Below are positions 1-7,018 of a stretch of 24,563 nucleotides of DNA, piece by piece. Every line of letters begins with the position of its first letter. The stretch's first letter is position 1. Position numbers and translations under genes: made by a program. Source of the stretch: an uncultured Collinsella sp. (GTDB taxonomy: Bacteria; Actinomycetota; Coriobacteriia; Coriobacteriales; Coriobacteriaceae); NCBI GenBank assembly GCA_959606065.1, contig CAUHHV010000027.1:1-24563 (forward strand). Direction: 5' to 3'. Below the pieces are notes generated by a model, which was given only the letters and a program-made list of their open reading frames with translations, was not told the DNA's origin and made no database searches.

Positions 1-36
1 TGATTGGTTATTGAGCGTTGGTCAAAATGGTTGTTT

Positions 37-420
37 TTACAGTAGCGCTAACATCTCGGCCGCGTCGCACGCGCGGTAGCGCACGCCCGAGCCGCCGCGC
101 GCCTCGATCTCGAGCCAGCCCTCGCCGTCCGACTCCCGCCCGAAGAAGATGAGCTGGAGCTCTCGGACATTGCCTCTGTCGTCCGCCGCGTCCACCAGGT
201 AGACGTAGTTTGCCCCCGCCCCGGTGGCGTCGGCGTAGGAGCTCGCGTGGCTGCCGGGCTCGGGCGCGGGCGCCCACATGGCGATCTCAGGGTTAGGCAG
301 CACGCGGTCGGCGATCGAGCGCAGCGCCGACCCCCAGCCGGCGTCGAGCAGGGCATTCCCGCCCAGGACGAGCGCTGCGGAGAGGAGGACGAACATGGCG
401 GCGAGCGGCTTCCTACGCAT
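37..420 (-). CDS. Small membrane-anchored protein, YxeA-like (DUF1093) candidate
   Basis: 127 aa. An N-terminal hydrophobic segment (about residues 8-25) looks like a signal anchor or signal peptide, followed by a polar domain of about 100 residues. The domain has the pattern of YxeA-like proteins: a YVYLVDA strand, a charged turn with a Gly, a hydrophobic strand (LQLIFFG), then a Gly-rich stretch ending in a short C-terminal helix. That family match is by eye and tentative. The start codon at 420 overlaps the stop of the upstream permease gene (413), so it is the fourth cistron of the LanFEG-type operon and is probably translationally coupled. YxeA-type genes occur beside peptide-antibiotic ABC transporters in Firmicutes, which suits an accessory immunity role at the cell surface. 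It shares the very high GC content of the operon. It could instead be an unrelated small lipoprotein-like protein; no lipobox Cys is seen. Confidence 0.6.
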   Translation of the reverse strand: MRRKPLAAMFVLLSAALVLGGNALLDAGWGSALRSIADRVLPNPEIAMWAPAPEPGSHASSYADATGAGANYVYLVDAADDRGNVRELQLIFFGRESDGEGWLEIEARGGSGVRYRACDAAEMLALL

Positions 421-1228
421 CTACCCTCCCGTCCTCGAAGCGGCAGAACCAGGCAAGAAGGACGGCGTCGGCTGCCAGGGTGAGAACGAGGCTAGCGAGC
501 GCAGTCGTGAGGAGAGGGCCCGCCGCGCGTGCGGCGTCGATGAAGGCCTCCACCCCGAGCGACCCCAGGCGCGCGGGCCAGGCGAGCGGCACCCAGCTCA
601 GGGGCGTCGCCAGAGCGCCGGTGAGCTCGCCGGTCATGAGGCCGTGCGCAAGTCCGCCCACCGAGAAGAACGCGAGGAGCACCCCCGCCGCGCCGGCGCC
701 GATGGCGGCGTTGCGGCCGAGGCGCAGGGCCACGCCGAGCCCCAGCGCGTAGAGGGGCAAGCTGCCCAGCACGATGCCCGCCCAGGCGGCCGCAAGCGGA
801 GCGGGCCCGAGCGGCAGGCGCCCGGCGACGGCGAGCACGGCCCCGAACACGCCGAGCGCCACGGCCAGCGCGCCCGCGCCGAGCGCCGCAAGGGCGAGCA
901 GCTTCGCCGCGACGGCGCGCCCGCGCGAGGGGACCGCCGTGAGGTTGGCGAGGCGCCCGGCAGCGCGCTCCTCGTCCACGGCGAGCCCGCAGACGATGGC
1001 GGACATGAGCGGCATGAGGGCGCCGAGGAACTGGGCGTAGGCGTCCGCGCCCAGCGCCGGGTCCCATCGGGTTACGGAGAAGTACTCGCCGCAGGCAAGA
1101 CCGGCTGCCAGGCCGCAGGCGAGGTGCACCGCCGAGAGCGGGGAGCGCGCCAGGCGCAGGGCCTCGGAAAGCAGGGCCCGCGGGAGAGTCATGCGCGGCG
1201 TCGGATCGGAGAGTCGTGTCATGGCCAT
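413..1228 (-). CDS. Lantibiotic immunity ABC transporter permease, MutG/LanG-like
   Basis: 271 aa, mostly hydrophobic, with about six membrane segments in the ABC-2 arrangement: a cytoplasmic N-terminus with LLSEALRLARSPLS, a first TM around a LACGLAAGLACGEYF stretch, a polar loop with a VDEERAAGRL motif, then TM pairs rich in Ala/Leu/Gly. The loop reading as two to three TMs, then 'DEE.AGR..NL.AVP.RGR...AKL', is typical of ABC-2 permeases in bacteriocin immunity exporters. The ATG at 1228 shares one base with the TGA of the preceding permease gene. A second ATG at 1222 has a better-spaced AGGAGAGG and would shorten the protein by two residues. It is third in the operon, after the ATPase and the LanE-like permease. 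It probably forms half of a heterodimeric membrane domain that expels cationic peptide antibiotics. Longer readings of this frame upstream of 1228 only shadow the neighbouring gene. Confidence 0.82.
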   Translation of the reverse strand: MAMTRLSDPTPRMTLPRALLSEALRLARSPLSAVHLACGLAAGLACGEYFSVTRWDPALGADAYAQFLGALMPLMSAIVCGLAVDEERAAGRLANLTAVPSRGRAVAAKLLALAALGAGALAVALGVFGAVLAVAGRLPLGPAPLAAAWAGIVLGSLPLYALGLGVALRLGRNAAIGAGAAGVLLAFFSVGGLAHGLMTGELTGALATPLSWVPLAWPARLGSLGVEAFIDAARAAGPLLTTALASLVLTLAADAVLLAWFCRFEDGRVDA

Positions 1229-1998
1229 CACCTCTCCTCGGAGTGCGCAAACCAGGCCGCGCCCGCCGCCGTGAGCGCGGCGAACGCGAGCGCACTGACC
1301 GCAAGGCCCGCCAGCGTGAGCATGCCGTCCGCCGTGAGCGCCCCGCCGAGCGCCATGTCCGCCGCGAGCGGCTCGCCGCTCGGCAGCACGGGAATGAAGC
1401 TCGTGGGGATGACCATGCTCGCCGACGGCGGAAAGAGCTGCGGCAGCGGCATCAGCGACCAGGCGAACCCACCCACGAGCTGCGCGGCGAGCGGGCAGAA
1501 GATGCCCGCGAGCATGCCGAGCCGCGCCGTGAGGAAGAGCCCTGCGGGGATCATCCACGCCGCGGTCACCGTGTTGGCGAGCGCGCAGAGGAGCATCGTG
1601 AGCGTGCCCGCGGCCGTGAGACCCTGCGAGGAGAACGCCGATCCCGCGAGGTAGATGCCGAAGACCACGAGGTTCGAGAGCGTGCAAAGAGCAAGGCACC
1701 AGAGCGCCTTGGCCCACCAGGCGCGCCCGAGCGGGAAGCCCAGGCCCAGAAGCCCCCGCATCCGCGTGCGAGCGTCCGCCCGTGCGACGCACGCCACCAC
1801 GAGCGATAGAGACACGGGCAGGAAGAGCGCGTACCAGTAGTTCCACGCACTAAAGATCTGCACGCCCCGGTAGGGCATCGCGCCGAGCAGCGGCATCGGC
1901 AGCGCCATGAGCACGGCCAGGCGAACCGGTGCCGCGTGGCGCGACTTCAGGGCCTCGGCGCGCAGGCCCGCGAGCAGGCCGCCTTTCTCGCCCGTCAT
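1228..1998 (-). CDS. Lantibiotic immunity ABC transporter permease, MutE/EpiE (LanE)-like
   Basis: 256 aa. The N-terminus (LRAEALKSRHAAPVRLAVLMALPMPLL), then IFSAWNYWYALFLPVSLSL and a segment ending WAKALWCLALCTLSN, follows the layout of MutE/EpiE-family permeases, where a 'NWWY...LLPG' segment follows the first TM. About six membrane spans are visible. Its ATG at 1998 overlaps the stop of the ATPase gene (1995-1997), and its TGA overlaps the next permease start at 1228, so all three transporter subunits are coupled. Family members move lantibiotics from the membrane to the medium and protect producers or neighbours. No precursor peptide, LanB/C/M or protease gene is in view, so here the function is more likely resistance than self-immunity. 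GC content is far above the rest of the window. Confidence 0.85.
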   Translation of the reverse strand: MTGEKGGLLAGLRAEALKSRHAAPVRLAVLMALPMPLLGAMPYRGVQIFSAWNYWYALFLPVSLSLVVACVARADARTRMRGLLGLGFPLGRAWWAKALWCLALCTLSNLVVFGIYLAGSAFSSQGLTAAGTLTMLLCALANTVTAAWMIPAGLFLTARLGMLAGIFCPLAAQLVGGFAWSLMPLPQLFPPSASMVIPTSFIPVLPSGEPLAADMALGGALTADGMLTLAGLAVSALAFAALTAAGAAWFAHSEER

Positions 1999-2723
1999 GC
2001 CGCCACCTCCCCGCGTGCTCGTCGCCCTTCCCGACAGAAGCTCATGAAGAGTTCCTCGAGGTCCTGCCCGGGCCGAAGCGCATCCTCGTAGGCGAGGCGC
2101 CCCCCGCAGATGATGCCGATGGTGTCCGCCATCTGCTGCACCTCGGAGAGGATGTGGCTCGAGACGATCACCGTCGTACCCGCCGCCGCGAAGCCGCGGA
2201 TCTGGTCGCGCAGCTCCTCGATGCCGATGGGGTCGAGGCCGTTGGTGGGCTCGTCGAGCACGAGCAGGCGTGGCCGGGCGATCAGCGCCAGCGCGAGCCC
2301 CAGGCGCTGCCGCATGCCCATCGAGAAGCGCCCGGCGCGCTTCTTCCCGGTGTCCGCGAGGTCCACAGCGGCGAGCACCTCATCTATGCGGCTCTCGGGA
2401 AGGCCCAGCAGCGTGGTGCGCACGCGCAGGTTCTCGCGCGCGGTGAGGTTGGGGTAGAGCGGCGCCTCCTCGATGAGGCTGCCGATTGCGTAGAGGTCCT
2501 CGCGGCGCCAGGCGTGCCCGGCAAAGAGGATCTCCCCGGCCGTCGGCCGCAGCATCCCGCAGATCATCTTGAGCGTTGTCGACTTGCCGGCGCCGTTGGG
2601 ACCGAGCAGCCCGTACACCTCGCCCTCGCGGATATGAAGGCTCACGTCGGCCACGGCGTCCTGCGCCTGGTCGCCGCGGCCGAAGCGCTTGGTGAGCCCA
2701 CGCGTCTCGAGCATGCAACCCAT
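1995..2723 (-). CDS. Lantibiotic immunity ABC transporter ATP-binding protein (LanF-like)
   Basis: 242 aa ABC ATPase. Walker A GPNGAGKST is at residues 41-49, the signature FSMGMRQRL at about 133-141, Walker B LLVLDEP at about 153-159, and the switch His in SSHIL. At the Q-loop position the sequence is IGSLIEEAPLYPNLT, with Glu (85 or 86) replacing Gln. This E-loop is described for LanF ATPases such as NukF and separates them from general BcrA-type ATPases. The start ATG at 2723 has AGAAAGGA seven bases upstream; an internal ATG at 2714 is less well placed. It is the first gene of the operon, overlapping the LanE-like permease by 4 bp. It is expected to energise the two permeases for export of peptide antibiotics. 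Confidence 0.93.
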   Translation of the reverse strand: MGCMLETRGLTKRFGRGDQAQDAVADVSLHIREGEVYGLLGPNGAGKSTTLKMICGMLRPTAGEILFAGHAWRREDLYAIGSLIEEAPLYPNLTARENLRVRTTLLGLPESRIDEVLAAVDLADTGKKRAGRFSMGMRQRLGLALALIARPRLLVLDEPTNGLDPIGIEELRDQIRGFAAAGTTVIVSSHILSEVQQMADTIGIICGGRLAYEDALRPGQDLEELFMSFCREGRRARGEVAA

Positions 2724-2744
2724 GGGTTTATCCTTTCTCTTCCG

Positions 2745-2777
2745 GGCGCGCGGGCCGAGTCACCGTGCCCGCGCGCC
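2745..2777 (-). promoter_or_regulatory. GC-only leader hairpin before the LanFEG-type operon
   Basis: A perfect 11-bp stem (2745-2755 with 2767-2777), made only of G and C, closes an 11-nt loop. On the transcript it ends 8 nt before the AAAGGA ribosome binding site of the ATPase gene. There is no T-run after it on the minus strand, so it is not an ordinary intrinsic terminator. It could affect ribosome access or mRNA stability, or be a by-product of the GC-rich island. The palindromes AACGGCCGTT and GCCGTAACGGC lie just upstream (about 2820-2840) and could be regulator sites. I could not assign a convincing -35/-10 pair for this operon. Confidence 0.45.
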
Positions 2778-2934
2778 TTACCTTTCGGGTTCACTATCCA
2801 TGGTGGGGCACGTTTCTAACGAAGCCGTAACGGCCGTTGGACTCTTTTGGCGCCAGCCCTTCTCGACCCGCACATCATGATTAATTTGCTTAAAGCAACA
2901 ACTTTCCCGATCGATGTAATCACCGAATCAAAAC

Positions 2935-2991
2935 GTGTACATCACCCTCCAAAACCGACATTTTTCGGCATGTTTGGAGGCTGATGTACAC
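2935..2991. repeat. 57-nt inverted repeat between divergent operons
   Basis: The outer arms GTGTACATCA (2935-2944) and TGATGTACAC (2982-2991) are perfect complements. After one C/C mismatch, CCTCCAAA pairs with TTTGGAGG, and an inner CCGA...TCGG stem caps the structure around an ATTTTT loop. Genes on both sides point away, so it does not terminate either of them. It lies about 85 nt before the promoter proposed for the phosphatidyltransferase gene. It may be a regulator site, a structured leader element or a dispersed palindromic repeat. The other bases of the gap 2724-3119 show nothing else clear beyond the leader hairpin and the promoter. Confidence 0.6.
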
Positions 2992-3054
2992 GAATGTGAA
3001 ATCCACCGCCGCCCAAAAGCGCCTTCCTCATGTCTGGACTCTCTATGCTTACGC

Positions 3055-3083
3055 TGGATAGACATCGCAGGAACGGGTATAGT
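3055..3083 (+). promoter_or_regulatory. Likely sigma70-type promoter of the phosphatidyltransferase gene
   Basis: TATAGT at 3078-3083 is a good -10 box, and a weak -35 (TGGATA, 3055-3060) sits 17 bp upstream. Transcription would begin near 3090, giving a leader of about 30 nt that contains the GGGGGAG ribosome binding site before the GTG start at 3120. Confidence 0.45.
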
Positions 3084-3119
3084 AGCGAAAGTTTTGTCGT
3101 TAACCAGCGGGGGAGTCCT

Positions 3120-3824
3120 GTGGGCATCAAAAAGAAGATCAAAAAGGAGCTTATCGGCACTTCCGATTACCCGTCGAATAAGATCTTTACGATCTCCAAT
3201 TTCATCACCTTTACGCGCCTGATCCTCACCCTGGTATTTCTGTACCTGTTTGTGACGGATAACAACCGCGTCATCGCCATCGTTATCTACGCCGTTGCCG
3301 CCTCTACCGACTGGATGGACGGTCAGATCGCCCGCATGACCAAGACGGTCTCGTGGCTCGGCAAGGTCATGGATCCCATCTGCGACCGTGCGCTGCTGTT
3401 CACCGGCGTACTTGGGCTGGTGGTCCGCGGAGAGCTGCCTATCTGGGTCTGCGTGCTCATTATTGGCCGCGACATCTATCTGGGCATCGGCACGCTTATC
3501 GTGCGTCATTATCACCGTCGCCCCATCGATGTCGTCTTTCCCGGAAAGATTGCCACTGCACTGCTCATGACCGGCTTCTCGCTCATGCTGCTCGGGTTCC
3601 CCGTTATTGACGGCCTGCATCTTTTACCTTCAACCCTTACGGCCTTCCCGGGCCTCAACGGAAGCTCGGTGCCCCTCGGCATCTTCTTTGTGTACGGCGG
3701 CGTGATCTTCTCCATGCTCACGGCTGTCATCTATTCCATTAAGGGCGGAGTGGCCATTAAACAGGCTCTCGCGCATCCCGAGGACGAGGACATCGACTTT
3801 CTGAACCCTGAAATCGAAGACTGA
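3120..3824 (+). CDS. CDP-alcohol phosphatidyltransferase family protein (PgsA/cardiolipin synthase type)
   Basis: 234 aa integral membrane enzyme. The complete family motif is present: DWMDGQIAR, eight residues, G, three residues, D, three residues, D (ending GKVMDPICDR). It transfers a phosphatidyl group from CDP-diacylglycerol to an alcohol such as glycerol-3-phosphate, phosphatidylglycerol or inositol phosphate; the acceptor cannot be read from sequence. Several TM segments follow, with an acidic C-terminal tail (HPEDEDIDFLNPEIED). I chose the GTG at 3120 because GGGGGAG lies four bases upstream. The in-frame ATG at 3030 has no ribosome binding site and lies before the promoter. The next genes are garA-like and ftsR-like; in M. 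tuberculosis pgsA2 (Rv1822) lies a few genes before garA (Rv1827). A second family member, at the right end of the window, is probably the standard PgsA. Confidence 0.9.
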   Translation: MGIKKKIKKELIGTSDYPSNKIFTISNFITFTRLILTLVFLYLFVTDNNRVIAIVIYAVAASTDWMDGQIARMTKTVSWLGKVMDPICDRALLFTGVLGLVVRGELPIWVCVLIIGRDIYLGIGTLIVRHYHRRPIDVVFPGKIATALLMTGFSLMLLGFPVIDGLHLLPSTLTAFPGLNGSSVPLGIFFVYGGVIFSMLTAVIYSIKGGVAIKQALAHPEDEDIDFLNPEIED

Positions 3825-3890
3825 TTCGTTGGGGTATGATTACGTACGGTTCATTATTTGCGGCACGTCCGCGATAAGTTAGGGGTTGTC

Positions 3891-4325
3891 ATGGACAACA
3901 TGGTTAACAATATGCCTCAGAATGATAAGACTGCTGACGCTACCTGCGTATTCCGCGTGCCTTCAAGCGACGTCACCGTTCCCGACCTCATGGCCAACGT
4001 GCGCATCACCGCACCCGTTCTGTCCATCGTCAAGGGTCCGCAGACTGGTGCCGCCTTTGAGCTCGAGGACGACGTGACCACCATCGGCCGCGATCCTGCG
4101 AACGGCATCTTCCTCAATGACATGACCGTTTCGCGTAGCCACGCGCGCATTATTCGCGAGGGCCTCGGCGCTCGCATTGAGGACCTGGGCTCGCTCAATG
4201 GCACCTGGGTCGACGGCGCCATTGTCAACGCGGCCCCGCTGCACGATGGTTCTTCCGTCCAGATCGGTACGTTTACGCTCATCTACCACGAGAGCACGCC
4301 GGAGCGCATCGAAACCGGTGAGTAG
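3891..4325 (+). CDS. garA: GarA/OdhI-like FHA domain protein
   Basis: 144 aa. The N-terminal tail carries ATCVFR with Thr18 two residues before VFR, matching the phospho-switch TTSVFR of mycobacterial GarA. An FHA domain occupies about residues 45-138: TIGRDPANGIFLNDMTVSRSHAR gives the phosphothreonine-binding Arg, Ser and His, and EDLGSLNGTWVDG gives the Asn. In GarA and OdhI, phosphorylation of the tail by Ser/Thr kinases makes the FHA domain bind its own tail. This releases 2-oxoglutarate dehydrogenase and glutamate dehydrogenase from control. The same switch is inferred here; partners in this organism are unknown. Start: ATG 3891 with AGGGG upstream; a longer in-frame reading from 3858 lacks a site. 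It is immediately followed by the MerR gene, 3 nt after its stop. A possible -10 (TATGAT, 3835-3840) precedes it. Confidence 0.88.
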   Translation: MDNMVNNMPQNDKTADATCVFRVPSSDVTVPDLMANVRITAPVLSIVKGPQTGAAFELEDDVTTIGRDPANGIFLNDMTVSRSHARIIREGLGARIEDLGSLNGTWVDGAIVNAAPLHDGSSVQIGTFTLIYHESTPERIETGE

Positions 4326-4328
4326 GGC

Positions 4329-5213
4329 ATGGCCGAACGCAACTATCTGAGTATCGGCCAAGTCGTCAACCTTCTTCGAGGCGCATACCCCGATCTTTCG
4401 AACTCAAAAATTAGATTTCTAGAAGATGAGGGGCTCATCACCCCTCATCGTACGCCTAAGGGGTATCGCCAGTACTCCAAGGAAGACGTTGACCGTCTCG
4501 AGGTCATCCTGCACCTGCAGAAGACCCGCTACATGCCACTCAACGTCATTAAGCAGCGCTTGGAAAACGCAACGGACCTGTCCACTTTGGCTTACGAGGT
4601 GGGTCTTCTGTCCGATGTTCCGCTTAAGACGGAGCCCAAGGAGACCAAGCAAAAGCTGCACCCCATCGAGACGATTCCAGATATGCTCGGTGTTGAGATT
4701 TCGTTTATCCGCTCCCTTGCCGAGAACGATCTTATCCGCATCATCAAGAGCCCGCAGAACCGAGAGCTCGTCGATGGCCGAGATTTCCCAATTATCCGTT
4801 ACTGCTCGGAGCTGTCGCGCTTCCACATTGAGCCGCGCAACCTGCGTCAGTACGTATCGTCGGCAAACCGCGAGTCTTCGATGTTTGAGCAGGTTCTCGT
4901 GAGCATGCTCGGCATGGATACCTCCGATGATGAGCGCGACGCCAAGCTCGAGCGCGCTTTTAAGAAGCTGCACGACCTCACCGAGGGTGTGCACACCGCG
5001 CTCCTTAAGAACCGTGTCTTTGAGTCGCTCAACGCCGTGGTCGAGGACGCTGACATCGATGCCCTCGATGAGGAGATTGCACGTTCCGAATCCACCAAGG
5101 CTAAAAGCGATGGGGCAAGCGTCCCCGCGGTTGCCGCGCACGAGGAGTCGCTCGTGCAACCGTCCAAGGTCGTCGTCCCCTCGCATAACCCGTCTGCTAA
5201 CACGGGTAAATAA
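4329..5213 (+). CDS. ftsR: MerR-family transcriptional regulator, Rv1828/FtsR-like
   Basis: 294 aa, longer than classical MerR proteins. The N-terminal winged HTH (residues about 5-75: YLSIGQVVNLL, SNSKIRFLEDEGLITP, GYRQYSKEDVDRLEVI) matches the actinobacterial Rv1828/FtsR subgroup, in which SKIRFLE..GL..P is typical. A second, helical region follows. The C-terminal tail (about 255-294) is low complexity and probably disordered. In Corynebacterium glutamicum FtsR activates ftsZ, and in mycobacteria Rv1828 directly follows garA. The same adjacency here strongly supports the identity, although the target genes are inferred. It starts 3 nt after the stop of the garA-like gene, with GAGTAGGG overlapping that stop, so the two are translated from one transcript. 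The symbol is given by homology only. Confidence 0.8.
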   Translation: MAERNYLSIGQVVNLLRGAYPDLSNSKIRFLEDEGLITPHRTPKGYRQYSKEDVDRLEVILHLQKTRYMPLNVIKQRLENATDLSTLAYEVGLLSDVPLKTEPKETKQKLHPIETIPDMLGVEISFIRSLAENDLIRIIKSPQNRELVDGRDFPIIRYCSELSRFHIEPRNLRQYVSSANRESSMFEQVLVSMLGMDTSDDERDAKLERAFKKLHDLTEGVHTALLKNRVFESLNAVVEDADIDALDEEIARSESTKAKSDGASVPAVAAHEESLVQPSKVVVPSHNPSANTGK

Positions 5214-5249
5214 CCGCCGTTAACCCGGCAATCCCTGAAAGGTCATGCC

Positions 5250-5780
5250 ATGTACGACTTCGAATCTCATATCGTCGATATCCCCGACTATCCCGAGCCC
5301 GGAGTCGTCTTTAAGGACATCACGCCGCTCTTTGGCAATCCCGAGGCGCTGAAGGCCATGGTTGATGCCCTGGCCGAGCATTTTGCCGGCATGGGAATCA
5401 CCAAGGTCGTCGGCCCCGAGGCTCGTGGCTTTATGGTGGGCGTGCCCGTGGCCGTCGCCCTGGGCGCCGGCTTTGTTCCCGCACGTAAGCCGGGTAAACT
5501 GCCGCGTAAAACGGTGAGCGAGAGCTACGAGCTCGAGTATGGAACGGATTCTATCGAGATTCACGCCGATGCTATCAGCTCTAAAGATACCGTGTTGATT
5601 CTGGACGACTTGGTCGCGACGGGCGGAACCGTCGAGGCAACAGGTAAACTGGTGCGAGATATGGGAGCAAAGCTTGTGGGCTACGGTTGTATCCTTGAGC
5701 TTGCGTTTCTTAACCCGCGCGATAGGCTCACGTCGTCTGACGACAATGTTGAGCTCTTTAGCCTGGTGACGGTGGACTAG
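5250..5780 (+). CDS. apt: Adenine phosphoribosyltransferase
   Basis: 176 aa, the usual family length. It converts adenine plus PRPP to AMP in cytosolic purine salvage. The PRPP-binding loop VLILDDLVATGGT is intact. The family N-terminus IPDYPEPGVVFKDITPLF and the central GPEARGF and FVPARKPGKLP motifs are also present. The ATG at 5250 has AAAGG seven bases upstream. It follows the ftsR-like gene by 36 nt on the same strand with no terminator between, so it is probably in the same transcript, and the NlpC/P60 gene follows by 31 nt. Confidence 0.97.
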   Translation: MYDFESHIVDIPDYPEPGVVFKDITPLFGNPEALKAMVDALAEHFAGMGITKVVGPEARGFMVGVPVAVALGAGFVPARKPGKLPRKTVSESYELEYGTDSIEIHADAISSKDTVLILDDLVATGGTVEATGKLVRDMGAKLVGYGCILELAFLNPRDRLTSSDDNVELFSLVTVD

Positions 5781-5811
5781 CCGTTACCCCTAGTATTGGA
5801 AAGGAAGCTTC

Positions 5812-6924
5812 ATGCGCACAGCAAACACGCACAGAAACATGGCACGCTGCGCTGCTACGGCAACCCTCGCTTGTGTTTTGGGTCTGGGCCTCACGGCTCC
5901 GGCCTACGCCGATACCGCATCTGACCTTGCCGCTGCCCGTACCAAGCTCGAGCAGATTGGCACCCAAACCCAGCAAATTCATGAAGAGCTCTCCGCACAG
6001 ACGCAGGAGCTTGATCAGACTGCAGGCGAGATCACGCAAAAGCAGCAAGAGATCGCCGAGGGTCAGGCAAAGCTTTCGTCCTACGTTGCTGGTGAGTACA
6101 AGACCGGCGGTCTGAGCCTCCTTCAGGTTCTGACGGGCGTCGACGATCTGGGCGACATGCTCAACCGTCTGTTCTACTACGGCAAGGTTTCTGACAAGCA
6201 GGCCCAGACCATTCAGGAGGTCAAGGACCTTAAGCAGCAGCTCACCGATAAGCAGGCCGAGCAGGAGAAGAACGTCGCCGCGACGCAAAAGAAGGTCGAC
6301 GAGCTCAATGGCCAGCAGGCTGAGGCTCAGAGTGTCGTGAACTCCCTGGATTCGCAGCTGCAGGCCGAGCTCGCTGCCGAGGCCGAGGCCAACGCTGCGC
6401 TGCAGGCTGGCATTAATGCTAGCACCGCCGAAAAGGCCACGGTGAGCAACGACACCGCCGGTACGACCGAGAACACCAACAATGGCGGCCAGACCAACAA
6501 TAACAACAACCAGGGCGGCAACACGCCGGCTCCCGCACCGCAGCCTGCCCCCACGCCCGCTCCGGCTCCCACGCCTTCGGCACCGAGTCAGTCTGTTGAT
6601 GGTGGCTCCGTTGTTTCGCGCGCCTACAGCAAGCTCGGCTATGCGTATTCTTGGGGCGGCATTGGACCGAACAGCTTTGACTGCTCCGGTTTTGTAAGCT
6701 ATTGCCTCACGGGACGCTACTGCCGTCTGGGCACCACGGTCGACTTCATGGGTTGGACCCGTGTGTCCGATCCGCAACCCGGCGATGTTGTGGTTAACTC
6801 CTACCATACCGGCATTTATATCGGTAATGGTCAGATGATCCATGCTTCCGACTACAAAACGGGCGTCATCATCAGCTCCGTTGCCGCCGGCATGAACAAC
6901 AATTATATTTTCGTTCGCTACTAA
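5812..6924 (+). CDS. Secreted coiled-coil NlpC/P60 peptidoglycan endopeptidase
   Basis: 370 aa. A Sec signal peptide (charged start, TATLACVLGLGL, cleavage near AYA-DT, about residue 34) is followed by a long coiled coil rich in Gln/Lys/Glu (about 38-205). Next come an Asn/Gly/Thr-rich stretch and a Pro-Ala repeat linker (about 215-260), then a C-terminal NlpC/P60 domain (about 265-370). The catalytic candidates are Cys291 (DCSGF), His332 (HTGIYIG) and His344 (MIHAS). The spacing resembles RipA-type D,L-endopeptidases, which cut peptidoglycan stem peptides during septation. The coiled coil followed by a linker also resembles PcsB/RipA proteins activated by FtsEX; that is inference. The ribosome binding site GAAAGGAAG lies four bases before the ATG. 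It ends in a clear terminator. The FtsR-like regulator two genes upstream makes a link to cell division plausible. Confidence 0.92.
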   Translation: MRTANTHRNMARCAATATLACVLGLGLTAPAYADTASDLAAARTKLEQIGTQTQQIHEELSAQTQELDQTAGEITQKQQEIAEGQAKLSSYVAGEYKTGGLSLLQVLTGVDDLGDMLNRLFYYGKVSDKQAQTIQEVKDLKQQLTDKQAEQEKNVAATQKKVDELNGQQAEAQSVVNSLDSQLQAELAAEAEANAALQAGINASTAEKATVSNDTAGTTENTNNGGQTNNNNNQGGNTPAPAPQPAPTPAPAPTPSAPSQSVDGGSVVSRAYSKLGYAYSWGGIGPNSFDCSGFVSYCLTGRYCRLGTTVDFMGWTRVSDPQPGDVVVNSYHTGIYIGNGQMIHASDYKTGVIISSVAAGMNNNYIFVRY

Positions 6925-6947
6925 GTGGTTTAGCTCAGCAAGCAAAG

Positions 6948-6988
6948 ATGGACCTCGTATCCTTGGGGAGCGAGGTCCATTGTTTTAT
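6948..6988 (+). terminator. Intrinsic terminator after the NlpC/P60 gene
   Basis: A perfect 10-bp stem (6948-6957 ATGGACCTCG with 6971-6980 CGAGGTCCAT), a 13-nt loop and TGTTTTAT follow the stop codon by about 25 nt. Confidence 0.88.
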
Positions 6989-7018
6989 CTCGAGCGCCCG
7001 TTTTGCATGTAAGCAACA

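Noticed and set aside
278..1654. Long plus-strand open frame of 458 codons opposite the permease genes
   Set aside because: It is antisense to two clear ABC permeases, is full of Arg/Gly/Glu runs and has no recognisable domain; a by-product of very high GC.
413..1846. Extended 477-aa version of the LanG-like permease
   Set aside because: Residues upstream of 1228 are an out-of-frame reading of the LanE-like gene; the coupled ATG at 1228 explains the protein.
2935..3222. Possible small plus-strand ORF starting inside the 57-nt inverted repeat
   Set aside because: No ribosome binding site, no domain, and it overlaps the phosphatidyltransferase gene in another frame.
5758..6945. Minus-strand open frame of 395 codons opposite the NlpC/P60 gene
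   Set aside because: Leu-rich antisense reading of the coiled coil; the plus-strand gene has signal peptide, catalytic residues, ribosome binding site and terminator.
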